Below, one piece after another: positions 6,639 through 15,763 of a stretch of 19,680 nt of DNA. The DNA lies in contig JAJFHK010000242.1 in NCBI GenBank assembly GCA_021775655.1, positions 1 through 19,680 on the forward strand, read 5' to 3'. The first letter of the stretch is position 1; every line of letters begins with the position of its first letter. Below the pieces are notes generated by a model, which was given only the letters and a program-made list of their open reading frames with translations, did no database searches and had not been told where the DNA came from. This DNA is from Filomicrobium sp. (GTDB lineage: Bacteria; Pseudomonadota; Alphaproteobacteria; Rhizobiales; Hyphomicrobiaceae). Position numbers and translations under genes: made by a program.

Positions 6639-7841
6639 ATGGAAAGATACAGAAGTGCTGCAGCGCTAATCGCAGCGCGCCGCCCCGAAAAGCCGGTGCT
6701 GGCCTTGCGCCCGCATGCGGCAGGCCGCGCGGCGCGCTGGTTCGCTCAAAACTTCGATGGCGATATCGCATACGCATACAAAGCCAACGCTTCCGTTTTT
6801 CTGATCGGCGCGCTTTACGGCGCTGGAATCCGTCACTTTGATGTTGCCTCCTTGCCCGAGATCGAGGATGCCGCGACAATTCCCGACGCCGAGTTGCACT
6901 TCATGCACCCCGTCAAAGCGCGCAGTGCTATTCGCCGCGCTTATGAATTGGGCGTGCGCTCGTTCGCCCTCGACAGCGAGGACGAACTAAACAAGATTCT
7001 TGAGGAAACGGCTGGTCCAGACGGTAACGCCCGCGACCTGCTGCTGTTTGTCCGCGTGTCCGTTCCTGCGATCAACTCGCTTATTCCCTTGGAGCACAAG
7101 TTCGGCATCGCAGGCGAACCGGCAACAGAACTTCTCGTCAAGACCCGTCAAGCCGCCGCCGAACTTGGCATCACCTTTCACGTTGGTTCGCAGACAACGA
7201 CACCCGATGCCTACGTTCATGCCCTCAAGGCAGTGCGCGAGTTGATTGTTCATGCCGGTGTCGTCCTGGACCGCCTTGACGTCGGCGGCGGGTTCCCGTC
7301 GCGCTACGCGAATAGTCAACCTGCCTCGATGGATGCGTTTATGGTGGCTATACGCGACGGCGTCGAGGAACTCCCTGTGCGCGAAGACATACGCTTGATG
7401 TGCGAGCCCGGACGGTCCTTGGTGTCAGAAGCCGAAAGCCTGATTGTGCGCGTCGATGCACGTCGAGGCCGCCACCTCTATATCAACGATGGTGCTTACG
7501 GCACGCTGTTTGACGCTGCCCACCTCGGCTTCGTCTATCCCTCACGCCTTGTCTCGCGAGATGTCGGCCGGGATGCAACCACGGCCGCGTTCGAACTGTG
7601 GGGGCCGACATGCGATTCCATTGACCACATGCCCGGTCCGTTCCTCCTGCCAGATTGCATCGAGGAAGGTGATTACATCGAACTTGGCAACGTTGGCGCT
7701 TACGGGCGCGCCCTCGCAGGCCACTTCAATGGTTACGGTACCTACGAAGAAGTCATCCTTCTCGATGAGCCGCAGATGACGATGTATGAAGCTGAACAAC
7801 AGTCCACCAGCAGCGGCACTGTGCACAAATTGAGCACGTAA
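6639..7841 (+). CDS. Ornithine decarboxylase (fold-type III, PLP)
   Basis: A 400-residue group IV (alanine-racemase-fold) decarboxylase, predicted to convert ornithine, possibly also lysine, to putrescine or cadaverine in the cytosol. Visible hallmarks: the PLP lysine in 'AYAYKAN' (Lys48), 'HFDVAS', 'HPVKARSAIRRAYELG', 'HKFGI', 'FHVGSQ', 'LDVGGGFP', the phosphate-binding 'CEPGRSLV', and the second-subunit catalytic Cys325-Asp326 in 'WGPTCDSID', followed by 'GAYG'. All expected catalytic residues are intact and the length is typical of bacterial enzymes. The start at 6639 has GGAGG (6625-6629) 9 nt upstream; an ATG 5 nt earlier is out of frame. Ornithine versus lysine preference cannot be decided by eye. 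It converges on an MFS gene 44 nt away, so it is likely monocistronic. Confidence 0.92.
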   Translation: MERYRSAAALIAARRPEKPVLALRPHAAGRAARWFAQNFDGDIAYAYKANASVFLIGALYGAGIRHFDVASLPEIEDAATIPDAELHFMHPVKARSAIRRAYELGVRSFALDSEDELNKILEETAGPDGNARDLLLFVRVSVPAINSLIPLEHKFGIAGEPATELLVKTRQAAAELGITFHVGSQTTTPDAYVHALKAVRELIVHAGVVLDRLDVGGGFPSRYANSQPASMDAFMVAIRDGVEELPVREDIRLMCEPGRSLVSEAESLIVRVDARRGRHLYINDGAYGTLFDAAHLGFVYPSRLVSRDVGRDATTAAFELWGPTCDSIDHMPGPFLLPDCIEEGDYIELGNVGAYGRALAGHFNGYGTYEEVILLDEPQMTMYEAEQQSTSSGTVHKLST

Positions 7842-7885
7842 GGGAGGCCGCTAAGTCCGACTATGCACACACCGGCACGGTCGGC

Positions 7886-9145
7886 TCAGCCCTCATGGAC
7901 TTCGACGCTCACATTCTCGGGCTGAGGAGCAAGTTCCGCGGTTTGCGGCGTCGCCGTGCGTGTTGGCGACGTTGCAACAAAGATAGCCTTTTCTTCGAAC
8001 GGAACTGGCTTTTGCACGGTGATACGCCAAAGCGAATAGGCCGCGATCAGGACATGTGCAGTAGCCATCGTCACAAAGAGTCCGCTTGGACCGATAGTTT
8101 CAATTGCAATGCCGGCGATCAAGGGGCCGAATATGGCGCCGATACCGAACACAAGTAGGAGGCTTCCGGTCGTTAGTACATACTTTTCGGGCGAGGCATG
8201 GTCGTTGGCATGCGCAAGCAGGAGCGGATACATCGTAAAGATCGCCGCGCCGAGAATAGCGACCGCAAGAAGAACAATCGCGGTATCGCCCGGCTGCACA
8301 ATTACAAGGGCCAATTCGGCACTGAGCGCCACCAAAACCATAGCCAGCAACACCAGCCGCCGGTCGACCAAGTCCGACAGCATACCTATTGGGACCTGTG
8401 CAACGGCTCCAGCCAATAACGGCAGGCTTGCGAATAGTGCGACTGTCTGAAGCTCAAGTCCGATACCCATGGCATAGACAGCAGCCAGGGTACCGAAAGT
8501 GCCGTTCGAAATGCCGACAAAGAACGCGGACACCGCGGAGACCGGAGAATTCTGATAGAGTTCGTTCAGATTGAGCCGCGCCTGAATGAGCGGCTTTGGC
8601 GATGCCGAAGAGGATACTGCCGTCGGGATCAACGCAAGCATGTAGAACATTGCTGCGTAGACGAAGAAAACGTGCCCCATCGGGTCGCCTGTCGTCAGGA
8701 CCATTTGGCCTGCGGTCGTCGCGAAAAGATTGATCGCCATGTAGACGCCGAAGATCGTGCCTCGCGAATTTGCATCGCTCCTCTCGCTGAGCCAGCCTTC
8801 TACGATCATCGCGGCGCCTGCAAAGCAGAAACCGGACATCGCCCGCAGCGGGATCCAGGCCCATGGCGTGATCAACAATAGAGACAGCAACACCGAAAGC
8901 CCTGCAATGGAGGCCAGCACGCTGAACGAACGGATATGTCCAACGCGAGCCACCAACCGCGGTGTCAGGATGCAGCCAAGGACATAGCCAACGGCCCAAC
9001 CCGTTCCTAGAAGCCCTAGAGAAAACGCACTGAAGCCCTCCCCAGTGCCTCGCACAGGCAAAATTAGCGCGTTAACGCCGCCGGCAAATAGCAGGAATGC
9101 GGATCCCAGGAGAAGGGCGGCGATTGGAAGTATTTGCCGGGTCAT
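7886..9145 (-). CDS. MFS transporter, YcaD-like
   Basis: A 419-residue protein with 12 predicted membrane helices in two six-helix halves, belonging to the major facilitator superfamily and most like the YcaD group. Recognisable parts are 'GLLGTGWAVGYVLGCILTPRLVARVGHIRSF' (helices 2-3 with the conserved loop), 'GFCFAGAAMIVEGWLSERSDANSRGTIFGVYM' (helices 4-5, 'EGWL' typical of the group), and in the second half the loop motif 'GMLSDLVDRR'. The C-terminal 40 residues are hydrophilic and rich in Pro/Thr/Glu, an extension beyond the last helix. The substrate is unknown. It is convergent with ornithine decarboxylase; convergence gives no evidence of a shared polyamine role. Confidence 0.88.
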   Translation of the reverse strand: MTRQILPIAALLLGSAFLLFAGGVNALILPVRGTGEGFSAFSLGLLGTGWAVGYVLGCILTPRLVARVGHIRSFSVLASIAGLSVLLSLLLITPWAWIPLRAMSGFCFAGAAMIVEGWLSERSDANSRGTIFGVYMAINLFATTAGQMVLTTGDPMGHVFFVYAAMFYMLALIPTAVSSSASPKPLIQARLNLNELYQNSPVSAVSAFFVGISNGTFGTLAAVYAMGIGLELQTVALFASLPLLAGAVAQVPIGMLSDLVDRRLVLLAMVLVALSAELALVIVQPGDTAIVLLAVAILGAAIFTMYPLLLAHANDHASPEKYVLTTGSLLLVFGIGAIFGPLIAGIAIETIGPSGLFVTMATAHVLIAAYSLWRITVQKPVPFEEKAIFVATSPTRTATPQTAELAPQPENVSVEVHEG

Positions 9146-9378
9146 TCACTGTCTCTTGCATGCCCCGCCACAAATGCGAGAAACTTGTCGCGGCCTTGTT
9201 GAATTGCAAACCTGCAAACCCCGAACCTTGCCAACCGAACATCAACTCCACCATCGCTCTATTAGGCACACAAATTCGAACCTGCAAGCTGGCTACGATG
9301 CCTGCCCCATTATACTATTCGCGGGCAAAGTGGCGTCGTTTTTCGGTTACAGTTAGCAGGGCGGTGGCGGTGCTTTAG

Positions 9379-10014
9379 ATGCCATATTCAATCGGTGACA
9401 TTTGGGTCGGACGGCTGGGCCTGCTAATCCTGGTTCTGCTTGCGGTCAGGACGTACCTTGTCTTTCGAGCAACAGGCCGCTTCCCCATCCGCTTTCATGA
9501 CACGCAGACTGCGCACGGTTTTAACCTCACAGCATTGTCCGGAACTTTCCTGGCATTCATGCTCAACTTACTCATCATGCGCGCCCCGAAGTGGCTGTCA
9601 TTACAACCTCCCCACCCCCTGTCGGATATCTACGCCTATACGGGTCCCATCGCGCCAATGCAGGTGGATGAGGTCCGTCTCGCAGGCCTGGCGCTTTCTT
9701 GCATTGGGCTCACGGTGTCCGCTATTGCACAGCACCAGATGGGCAATTCGTGGCGCTATGGACTGGATACCGACCAAAGAACGGACCTTGTGACGAGCGG
9801 ACTTTTCCATAATGCCCGCCATCCGATCTATTTCGGATTTCTCCTCGTCGGCGTCGGATTGTTTCTGGCGATGCCAAGCGCTGTGACCGTCGCCGCGGTG
9901 ACCGTCCTGGCGGTCGTACTTTCCGTTCAAACCCGCTTGGAAGAAGAATTCATGCTTAAGACCCACGGCGGGGCCTACAACCACTATTACGGTCGGACCC
10001 GCCGCTGGATCTAG
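9379..10014 (+). CDS. Isoprenylcysteine carboxyl methyltransferase-like membrane protein
   Basis: A 211-residue integral membrane protein of the ICMT/phospholipid-methyltransferase (PEMT-like) superfamily. About five hydrophobic segments are followed by the family's C-terminal SAM-binding signature: 'GLFHNARHPIYFGF' (Arg147-His148-Pro149 at its core) and 'RLEEEFMLKTHGGAYNHYYGRTRRW' with Glu188-190. Members use S-adenosylmethionine to methylate carboxyl, amine or other groups on membrane-associated substrates; the bacterial substrates are mostly unknown. The ATG at 9379 is used; a weak AGGGCGG lies about 14 nt upstream. It is divergent from the MFS gene (233-nt gap with no recognised element) and 121 nt ahead of the sulfotransferase gene, with which it could share a transcript. 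Confidence 0.83.
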   Translation: MPYSIGDIWVGRLGLLILVLLAVRTYLVFRATGRFPIRFHDTQTAHGFNLTALSGTFLAFMLNLLIMRAPKWLSLQPPHPLSDIYAYTGPIAPMQVDEVRLAGLALSCIGLTVSAIAQHQMGNSWRYGLDTDQRTDLVTSGLFHNARHPIYFGFLLVGVGLFLAMPSAVTVAAVTVLAVVLSVQTRLEEEFMLKTHGGAYNHYYGRTRRWI

Positions 10015-10135
10015 CACCTGCTCAACCCACCACAGACTTCCGGGGGATTGGATTGCCATTCCCGCTCGCCTAAAATTCGCCGGTACGCATTGCCCGGCTA
10101 AGCGGCGCAAAACAAAAAAATGAGGGAACACCAAG

Positions 10136-11044
10136 ATGAGTTCGTCGGAACCGAACTGGCCGAAGAAAACGCGCGAGTTTCACGATCACCATACCGATTC
10201 GACAATATGGAACGACTTCAAGTTCCGCGACGGCGACATCATCATCGGGACCTACGCCAAATCAGGCACGACCTGGACCCAACAGATCGTCAGTCAGCTT
10301 TTGTTTGACGGTGCTGAAGGTATTCCCGCTGCCGACATGTCGCCATGGGTAGACATGCGCGTTCCGCCGAAGGAAGTAAAATTGCCAGAGCTTGAAGCTC
10401 AAACGCACCGCCGCTTCCTCAAAACCCATCTGCCGGTAGATGCCTTGGTGTTCTCGCCGAAGGCCAAATACATCTATATCGGACGCGATGGCCGCGACGT
10501 TGCATGGAGCTGGTACAACCACCACACGCACGCGAATGAAGCTTACTATGATGCAGTCAACAATTCGCCCGGTCGCGTCGGTCCTGAATTCGAGCGGCCC
10601 AAGGGCGACGTCGTCGAATATTTCCGCGAGTTCCTGGCAAGGGATGGTCACCCCTATTGGCCGTTCTGGGTAAATATCCGGACATGGTGGGAGGTCCGTG
10701 ATCTGCCGAATGTCTTGCTGATCCACTTCGCAGACATGAAAGCCGACATGCCTGGCGAGATCCGCAAAATCGCTGAGTTTCTGGAAATCCCGATCAACGA
10801 GGAGAAGTGGCCTGCGATCCTGGAACATTGCGGTTTCGAATATATGAAGGAGCATGCCGAGCAAACTGTGCCGTTGAACGGCGCCCTTTGGAATGGCGGA
10901 GCCAAGACCTTCATCAATAAGGGGACGAACGGCCGTTGGGCGAACATGCTCACCGATGAAGACATCAAACGATACGAAGCTGAGGCGATAGCCCAACTCG
11001 GCGAAGAGTGCGCGGATTGGCTGGCAAACGGAACCAAAGGCTAG
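10136..11044 (+). CDS. PAPS-dependent sulfotransferase (SULT-like)
   Basis: The 302-residue protein has the Sulfotransfer_1 fold features. The 5'-phosphosulfate loop is 'TYAKSGTTW' (39-47, Lys42). The likely catalytic base is His98 in 'FLKTHLP'. The 3'-phosphate site is 'YIGRDGRDVAWSWYNH' (114-129) with Arg117 and Ser125. The C-terminal PAPS-contact region is 'FINKGTNGRW' (259-268), a divergent form of the classical RKGxxGDWK motif. It should transfer sulfate from PAPS to a small acceptor, typically an alcohol or phenol, in the cytosol (no signal or membrane segment). The acceptor cannot be inferred. The start has AGGGA about 9 nt upstream. No PAPS synthesis genes lie nearby. Confidence 0.9.
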   Translation: MSSSEPNWPKKTREFHDHHTDSTIWNDFKFRDGDIIIGTYAKSGTTWTQQIVSQLLFDGAEGIPAADMSPWVDMRVPPKEVKLPELEAQTHRRFLKTHLPVDALVFSPKAKYIYIGRDGRDVAWSWYNHHTHANEAYYDAVNNSPGRVGPEFERPKGDVVEYFREFLARDGHPYWPFWVNIRTWWEVRDLPNVLLIHFADMKADMPGEIRKIAEFLEIPINEEKWPAILEHCGFEYMKEHAEQTVPLNGALWNGGAKTFINKGTNGRWANMLTDEDIKRYEAEAIAQLGEECADWLANGTKG

Positions 11045-11307
11045 AAGTGACGGACATCATGTACGGCTGTCACTGAAGGAGCCGACAGTGCTGCGCACTG
11101 GCGGTGAAGACGATGCACGAGTCGGGTCCAGCGGGGCGAGGTTTGGTCGATTACCACGACCGCTTGCGACAAGCTGCGGACATTGGACTTATGGCGCGAT
11201 GGGGGCAATTGCGTTTCAAGATTTCCAAGTGACGGCTATGTCCGGATTGAACGTCACCGCGATCTGACCAGAAACAAGCCGATTAGCCCTCGGACGCGAA
11301 AGCTGCC
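11045..11307. other. Gene-free spacer between sulfotransferase and methyltransferase
   Basis: The two flanking genes converge here. Just after the sulfotransferase stop, AGTGAC (11046-11051) can pair with GTCACT (11069-11074) around a 17-nt interval, a weak possible transcript end without a U-run. I see no ORF with protein-like composition and no repeat in the rest. Confidence 0.4.
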
Positions 11308-11985
11308 TCAAGCGTACCCGACCCAGCCCCGAAATGTAAATCCGGCATAGAATTGAACAACGTTCTCGAAACCGGCATCCCGCAATATCGCTTCGTCCTG
11401 TTCGGGCGTCAGTATGGCCAAGCGTTCATCGATTGCCTTGCGAGCAGCAGATGCCCTGTCGGGCGCAACGCCTGAATCCGTAATGTAGGCTACATATCGC
11501 CTCAACCAGAGTGCCTTGTTACTTTCCGGAATGCTGAAGTGAGAAACGACCAAGGGCGAGCCGGGTCGGAGTCGACGCCTGATTTCGGCAGCGGTGCGAC
11601 GGCGCTCTTCCTCTGGCAAGAAGTGCATCGTCAGAAGACATGTCGCTCCATCGAACGGTCCGATGAGCGCGTCGTCGATCGTGCCTTGCTTCAGCGTGAC
11701 ACGCGACGCGAACGGGCCCAGAATTTGCCCTGCCAGCTGCAGCATTTCGTTTGACGGATCTACTCCGTGGAAGGACCACTTCGCATGCGCCTCAGCGAAG
11801 ACCTTCAACTCGAGTCCGCCTCCCGCGCCAAGCAACAGTACATTGCCATTTTCAGGAACATGTTCGGCCAGCAGTAGTTTGCACATGCGCTGCATGCTAT
11901 CATAACCGGGCACTATCCGGGGCGGCCCTTCTGTATAACGAGCCACGTGATGTGGATCTGAAAAAGCCTCGGCGCTCTGGTTCAT
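11308..11985 (-). CDS. Class I SAM-dependent methyltransferase
   Basis: A 225-residue methyltransferase of the Rossmann-like class I fold. Motif I is '[16 protein letters not shown]' (49-64; glycines 53-57). The acidic end of strand 2 is '[10 protein letters not shown]', motif II '[40 protein letters not shown]', and the C-terminal '[18 protein letters not shown]' is often seen in small-molecule methyltransferases of this type. The substrate is unknown. Its ATG overlaps the stop of the Rrf2-type regulator gene (ATGA, 4-nt overlap), indicating one mRNA and translational coupling, so it is probably the main target of that regulator. Confidence 0.87.
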   Translation of the reverse strand: MNQSAEAFSDPHHVARYTEGPPRIVPGYDSMQRMCKLLLAEHVPENGNVLLLGAGGGLELKVFAEAHAKWSFHGVDPSNEMLQLAGQILGPFASRVTLKQGTIDDALIGPFDGATCLLTMHFLPEEERRRTAAEIRRRLRPGSPLVVSHFSIPESNKALWLRRYVAYITDSGVAPDRASAARKAIDERLAILTPEQDEAILRDAGFENVVQFYAGFTFRGWVGYA

Positions 11986-12428
11986 GATCTCGTCGTTCCT
12001 GACCTTGACCTGTTTCGATTGCGAACATTCGCGCTCAACATCGCGAGGGTGACCTCACTGAAGCGCGCGAGGAGTAGGTGCCCAGCATCGTGGAATGCTT
12101 GATCGAGCGCTGAGTTTACGGCCTGCTCGACCAGACAATCAGGCGACCCCGATCGGTTGCCGATTGCAAAAAGAGAAGGCGAGCCGAGCGCAGCGTAGAT
12201 GTCGAGCAGACTGACTTTCGTGAGATCGCAACAGAGAGTCCAACCGCCCCCGTGCCCCTTCTCAGACTGTACAAACCCCTTGTCACGAAGACCGGCCAAA
12301 ATCCGTCGGATCACAGCCGAGTTTGTGTTCATCGACTTCGCCAGTGCCTCCGACGTGGCCGGCTCTCTCCGCTCTGCCATGTGCAGCAGAACGTGAAGCA
12401 CACCCGACAATCTGCTATCTCGCCTCAT
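11982..12428 (-). CDS. Rrf2 family transcriptional regulator
   Basis: The 148-residue protein starts '[19 protein letters not shown]', the usual N-terminus of Rrf2-type winged-helix repressors. It has an HTH around residues 25-50 ('[28 protein letters not shown]') and the wing motif '[11 protein letters not shown]' (55-65). Fe-S Rrf2 proteins (IscR, NsrR) carry three spaced cysteines; here Cys66, Cys67 and Cys98 do not match that spacing, so it is closer to the YwnA-like cluster-free branch. The frame is open to 12503, but the ATG at 12428 is chosen because it gives the family N-terminus. There is no Shine-Dalgarno before it; instead a -10 box lies 7 nt upstream, implying a leaderless mRNA. 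It overlaps the following methyltransferase gene by 4 nt. Confidence 0.85.
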   Translation of the reverse strand: MRRDSRLSGVLHVLLHMAERREPATSEALAKSMNTNSAVIRRILAGLRDKGFVQSEKGHGGGWTLCCDLTKVSLLDIYAALGSPSLFAIGNRSGSPDCLVEQAVNSALDQAFHDAGHLLLARFSEVTLAMLSANVRNRNRSRSGTTRS

Positions 12429-12464
12429 GTAACTTATGATATTACATGACTTGACAAACGTCAA
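12426..12464 (-). promoter_or_regulatory. Sigma-70-like promoter and operator-like dyads of the Rrf2-methyltransferase pair
   Basis: On the minus strand, TTGACG (12464-12459) and TATCAT (12441-12436) are separated by exactly 17 nt, and the ATG (12428) starts 7 nt after the -10, so the predicted transcript begins at or within a base of the start codon. Two dyads overlay it. CATGTAA (12426-12432) and TTACATG (12442-12448) flank the -10 box and include the start codon. TTGAC/GTCAA (12451-12464) covers the -35. Both positions suit autorepression by the Rrf2 protein. Confidence 0.72.
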
Positions 12465-12764
12465 GCGACCCCAAGAAGTGGGAGTCGTTGAGAATTGGCC
12501 CACTTTCTAAGCAATTTTGACGAGAGCACGTTTTGCGGCGCTTGCGTCATCGATGTCGCCTCGCCTCATTCACATCCCCCGTGCCTGTAGCCTCGCCCTC
12601 TTTTCTCGCTTAGCGGACAAGCCCACCTCCACCCGTGCCCGGCACGACCAACACGGGGCGCGTCGGCAGCGAAAAAGGTGCGGATGGGTCGCGCGGGGCC
12701 GGATGCGTTGAGGCCATCTGGAGCCCGGCTGACTGTGACACCAATCGTCCCGTGACTAATGCCT
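12465..12764. other. Intergenic stretch with no recognised feature
   Basis: Between the Rrf2 promoter and the end of tusA no reading frame here resembles a protein family, and I see no clear terminator or repeat. Frames that cross it (for example minus 12566-12895 and plus 12517-12711) overlap tusA antisense or are low-complexity, Arg/Ala-rich shadows. Confidence 0.5.
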
Positions 12765-12998
12765 CTAGCCTGTATTCTTGAGCACGAAGCGGAAAAAGCC
12801 GCCCATCTCGCTTTGTTCGACCAGGGTCGCGCCTGTCGTCTTGCAGAAGACCTCGAAGTCTTCAACTGCGCCGGGGTCGGTGGACAGCACCTCAAGCATG
12901 CCGCCAGCCGGCACGTCCTTCATGGCTTTTTTCGCCTTCAGCACGGGAAGCGGGCAAGTCAGTCCTTTCACGTCCAGCGTCTTGTGAACCGAAGCCAT
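12765..12998 (-). CDS. tusA: TusA-type sulfurtransferase/sulfur carrier
   Basis: A 77-residue protein with the TusA/YedF/SirA fold signature 'DVKGLTCPLPVLKAKKAM': Cys15 in the CPxP motif is the persulfide-carrying residue, followed by 'GGMLEVLSTDPGAVEDFEVFCKTTG', which is typical of the family. TusA proteins relay sulfur from cysteine desulfurase to tRNA thiolation, molybdopterin synthesis or sulfur oxidation; the target here is not shown by context. The ATG at 12998 is used (GGAG 7 nt upstream) instead of an 18-residue longer in-frame start, because it gives the normal family length. It is divergent from the MMPL exporter gene. The name is family-level; YedF-type membership is possible. Confidence 0.88.
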   Translation of the reverse strand: MASVHKTLDVKGLTCPLPVLKAKKAMKDVPAGGMLEVLSTDPGAVEDFEVFCKTTGATLVEQSEMGGFFRFVLKNTG

Positions 12999-13284
12999 CA
13001 CTATCTCCGTAACCGCATCCAGAAGGCGTCTTACGGCAAGCCCTAACCTCACTCAAGACCGTTCGCACCGCACTTCGAGCCGGAACAGGTCATTTTCGGA
13101 GCTTAATACCGATTTCGACCGCAGATAAGCATCGAGCGCGCGTGACGATTGACTGGACAAGCAGCCGCGAACCTTGCGAAAACCTCCTCCCTGGGAAAAA
13201 ACAGTTTTCTCAGCCATCGCAGAGTAGAAATAAAGCGGCCTTACAACACGACTGAGCAAAGCCGCCACGGGGAGAGGGAATCGA

Positions 13285-15663
13285 ATGACGACGGCGAGAT
13301 CGCAAGTTGAACGCCGCTCGTTCAGATTTTCGTTCGGCCTCGAAAAATTGGGCCTGGTCGCGCTGGCCGCACCCTACGTTTCCGCTGTCGTGATCCTGGT
13401 TCTTTCGATCCTGGCCATCTATGGGGTCTCGATCCTGAAGGTCGACGACTCGCTCTCTGAACTCTTCCGCACCGACACCGAAGAATTCCGCCAGTACGAG
13501 CAGATAGACCGGCTGTTTCCATCAAGCGAGTTTGATGTCCTGATTGTCGTCGAAGGCGAGGATCTGTTAAGCCGGGATTCCGTCAAGCGCTTTGCTGATG
13601 CAACGATTGAGCTTCAGCTTTCGGACGGCGTCGGTGGATTGGTTTCCATGCTTTCCGCACGCGGCAAGCCCGATGAACAAGGTTATGCAGCCCCAATTGT
13701 TCCAGATGAGATCCCCGATGAACAAGCAGCCTATCATGCCATCCTCGAACAATTGCGATCCAACGATATCGTCAAGGGAAAATTCCTCTCTGATGACGGC
13801 ACTCTTGCGCTGATCGTCATCTCGCTCGACCGGCAGGTCGTTGCAGAGCAGAGCTTGCGAACAGTGATCGACGGCCTCAAGCAGGCGACGGCGACAGCTT
13901 TCGATGGATCAGACCTCAACGTGAAGTTCACCGGCGCGCCGGTGATGCAACTCGAAATCCGCAATGCAGTCGAGCGCGACCGGCTGATTTACAATGGCCT
14001 CGGCTTCCTCATCGGTCTTGTCGTCGCATACCTGTTTTTCCGGCGGCTTTCGCTCACCCTTATCGCGGTCGCCGGGCCGGCCATCGCCATCCTTTGGACG
14101 TTGGGCGTTCTCGGCGCCCTCGACTTCCGCCTCAATCTCTTCATCAACGTCATCACGCCACTGATCCTCGTGCAGGGATTTTCCGATTCAATGCATCTGG
14201 TGCTCGCAGTCCGCCGCGCGGTGATGGCCGGCGAAGATCGATTTGCCGCCGCCCGGGCCGCTGTCATCGACGTTGCACCGGCCTGCCTGCTGACCGCGAT
14301 GAATGCAGCCATCGCCATTCTTTCGCTATCTCTTGCGGACTCGGCCCTGATCCGCACGTTCGGCAAGGCAGCCCTCCTGGCAGTTGGGATCTCCTATATC
14401 GCTGTTGCGGTCGTCGTACCGACGCTGGCTGTGTTGCTGGTCCGTAAGGAAGAAAAGACCCTGGCCGATCCTGAAGAAGAAACAGGCGGTGTCGGTCTAT
14501 TGCAGCGTTTGACCGACTCCATAGTCGGCTTCAGTGCGCGCCATCCGCTGACGCTTAGTCTTTTCGGTGTCGCTGCCGTGGTTGCCACCGGCTGGATATA
14601 TTCAAGTCTTGAGCCGCGATATCGCTTGGCCGACCAAGTCCCCGACCAGGAACAGGCACTTGCCGGTTCCGCCCGCCTCGATCAGAAGCTGACGGGTGCC
14701 AATCCTGTCCACGTCATGATCGAGTTGCCGAAAAACGATGCGAAAACCGGCCAGCCGGCGAGCCTATACGACGAAGAAACCTTGAACGTCATCGCGGAAG
14801 CGCATCGCATCCTTGAAGAGCGTGCAGGCCTCGGCAACGTCTGGTCGGTCGACAGTTTGCGCCGGTGGCTTGCCGAAGCCGGTGACACCAGCGTCGAAAC
14901 CATCAAGCGTTACGTCTCCATCCTGCCTGAGCATCTTGTTCGCCGCTTTATCTCCGCCGATGAAAGAGCCGTTCTGGTTACCGCCCGCCTGCCCGATATC
15001 GACGCCAGCGAGATCCTGCCCGTCGTCGACAAGATCGATGAGGCATTGAACCCAATCCGTACGGCTCATCCAAACTACAAAATTTCTGTCACGGGCCTTC
15101 CAGCGATCGCGGCACGCAATTCCAATACCCTCATTAATGAAATGAATTGGGGGCTTATCGGCGATATGTTCGTAATCTTCATCTTCTTGGGCTTGGCACT
15201 GCGCACAGTGCTGGCAGGCGTGGCCAGCGTGCTGCCCTCGCTGTTCCCGATCTTCGCGACCGGAACACTTCTATGGGCGTTCGGAGAAGGGATGCAGTTT
15301 GCTTCCATCGTCGCCATCACGGTCGCATTTTCGCTGGCAATCGATTCAACGATCCACTTCCTGAACCGCTATCATCTTGAAGAAGACCGGCTTGGCAGCA
15401 GCGCAGGCGGTCATCTCGAGGCCCTGCGCCAGACCGCCCATCACATCGGTCCGGCCGTGGTGCTGACAACGATCGTTTTGGCACTTGGACTCGGCGTCAC
15501 CGTACTTTCAGACCTGCCCTCGTTACGCTTGTTCGGCCAGCTTACGGCTGCCTGCCTATTCGCATCCTTGATCGCGCAGCTTGTGATCCTTCCCGCGACA
15601 ATAGCGCTCTATCGCAGCGTATTCCCACGACAAGCCGAGGTAACAGATTCCGGGCCGCGTTAA
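13285..15663 (+). CDS. MMPL/RND superfamily exporter
   Basis: A 792-residue, two-fold repeated membrane protein with RND topology: TM1 (about 27-50), a large periplasmic loop, TM2-6 (about 233-390), TM7 (about 422-440), a second periplasmic loop, and TM8-12 (about 622-770). Each half carries an intramembrane acidic residue in the expected place, Asp301 in 'GFSDSMH' and Asp687 in 'LAIDSTIHF', consistent with proton-driven transport. This architecture is shared with MMPL lipid exporters and the hopanoid transporter HpnN; HpnN proteins are longer (about 870) and no hopanoid genes are nearby, so that name is not given. The start has a strong GGGGAGAGGGA upstream. The small secreted protein gene follows 100 nt later and may belong to the same unit. 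Confidence 0.88.
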   Translation: MTTARSQVERRSFRFSFGLEKLGLVALAAPYVSAVVILVLSILAIYGVSILKVDDSLSELFRTDTEEFRQYEQIDRLFPSSEFDVLIVVEGEDLLSRDSVKRFADATIELQLSDGVGGLVSMLSARGKPDEQGYAAPIVPDEIPDEQAAYHAILEQLRSNDIVKGKFLSDDGTLALIVISLDRQVVAEQSLRTVIDGLKQATATAFDGSDLNVKFTGAPVMQLEIRNAVERDRLIYNGLGFLIGLVVAYLFFRRLSLTLIAVAGPAIAILWTLGVLGALDFRLNLFINVITPLILVQGFSDSMHLVLAVRRAVMAGEDRFAAARAAVIDVAPACLLTAMNAAIAILSLSLADSALIRTFGKAALLAVGISYIAVAVVVPTLAVLLVRKEEKTLADPEEETGGVGLLQRLTDSIVGFSARHPLTLSLFGVAAVVATGWIYSSLEPRYRLADQVPDQEQALAGSARLDQKLTGANPVHVMIELPKNDAKTGQPASLYDEETLNVIAEAHRILEERAGLGNVWSVDSLRRWLAEAGDTSVETIKRYVSILPEHLVRRFISADERAVLVTARLPDIDASEILPVVDKIDEALNPIRTAHPNYKISVTGLPAIAARNSNTLINEMNWGLIGDMFVIFIFLGLALRTVLAGVASVLPSLFPIFATGTLLWAFGEGMQFASIVAITVAFSLAIDSTIHFLNRYHLEEDRLGSSAGGHLEALRQTAHHIGPAVVLTTIVLALGLGVTVLSDLPSLRLFGQLTAACLFASLIAQLVILPATIALYRSVFPRQAEVTDSGPR

Positions 15664-15763
15664 GTTTGGGATTGACGACTGCAGTCCAATCAGCGTTTTT
15701 TCCCTTATATGCAGGGTATTGTTCAACGACCGGCCTAACGCCGGCATATCTGGAAAGTCGTCC

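Noticed and set aside
10262..10996. 244-residue minus-strand ORF inside the sulfotransferase gene
   Set aside because: Fully antisense to a gene with intact catalytic motifs; composition and lack of family features mark it as a shadow.
12566..12895. 109-residue minus-strand ORF crossing the tusA end
   Set aside because: Same-strand but different frame from tusA, overlapping half of it; Arg/Ala/Ser-rich without recognisable domain.
13053..13268. 71-residue minus-strand ORF between tusA and the MMPL gene
   Set aside because: No family features, covers the exporter's likely promoter region, and no convincing ribosome site.
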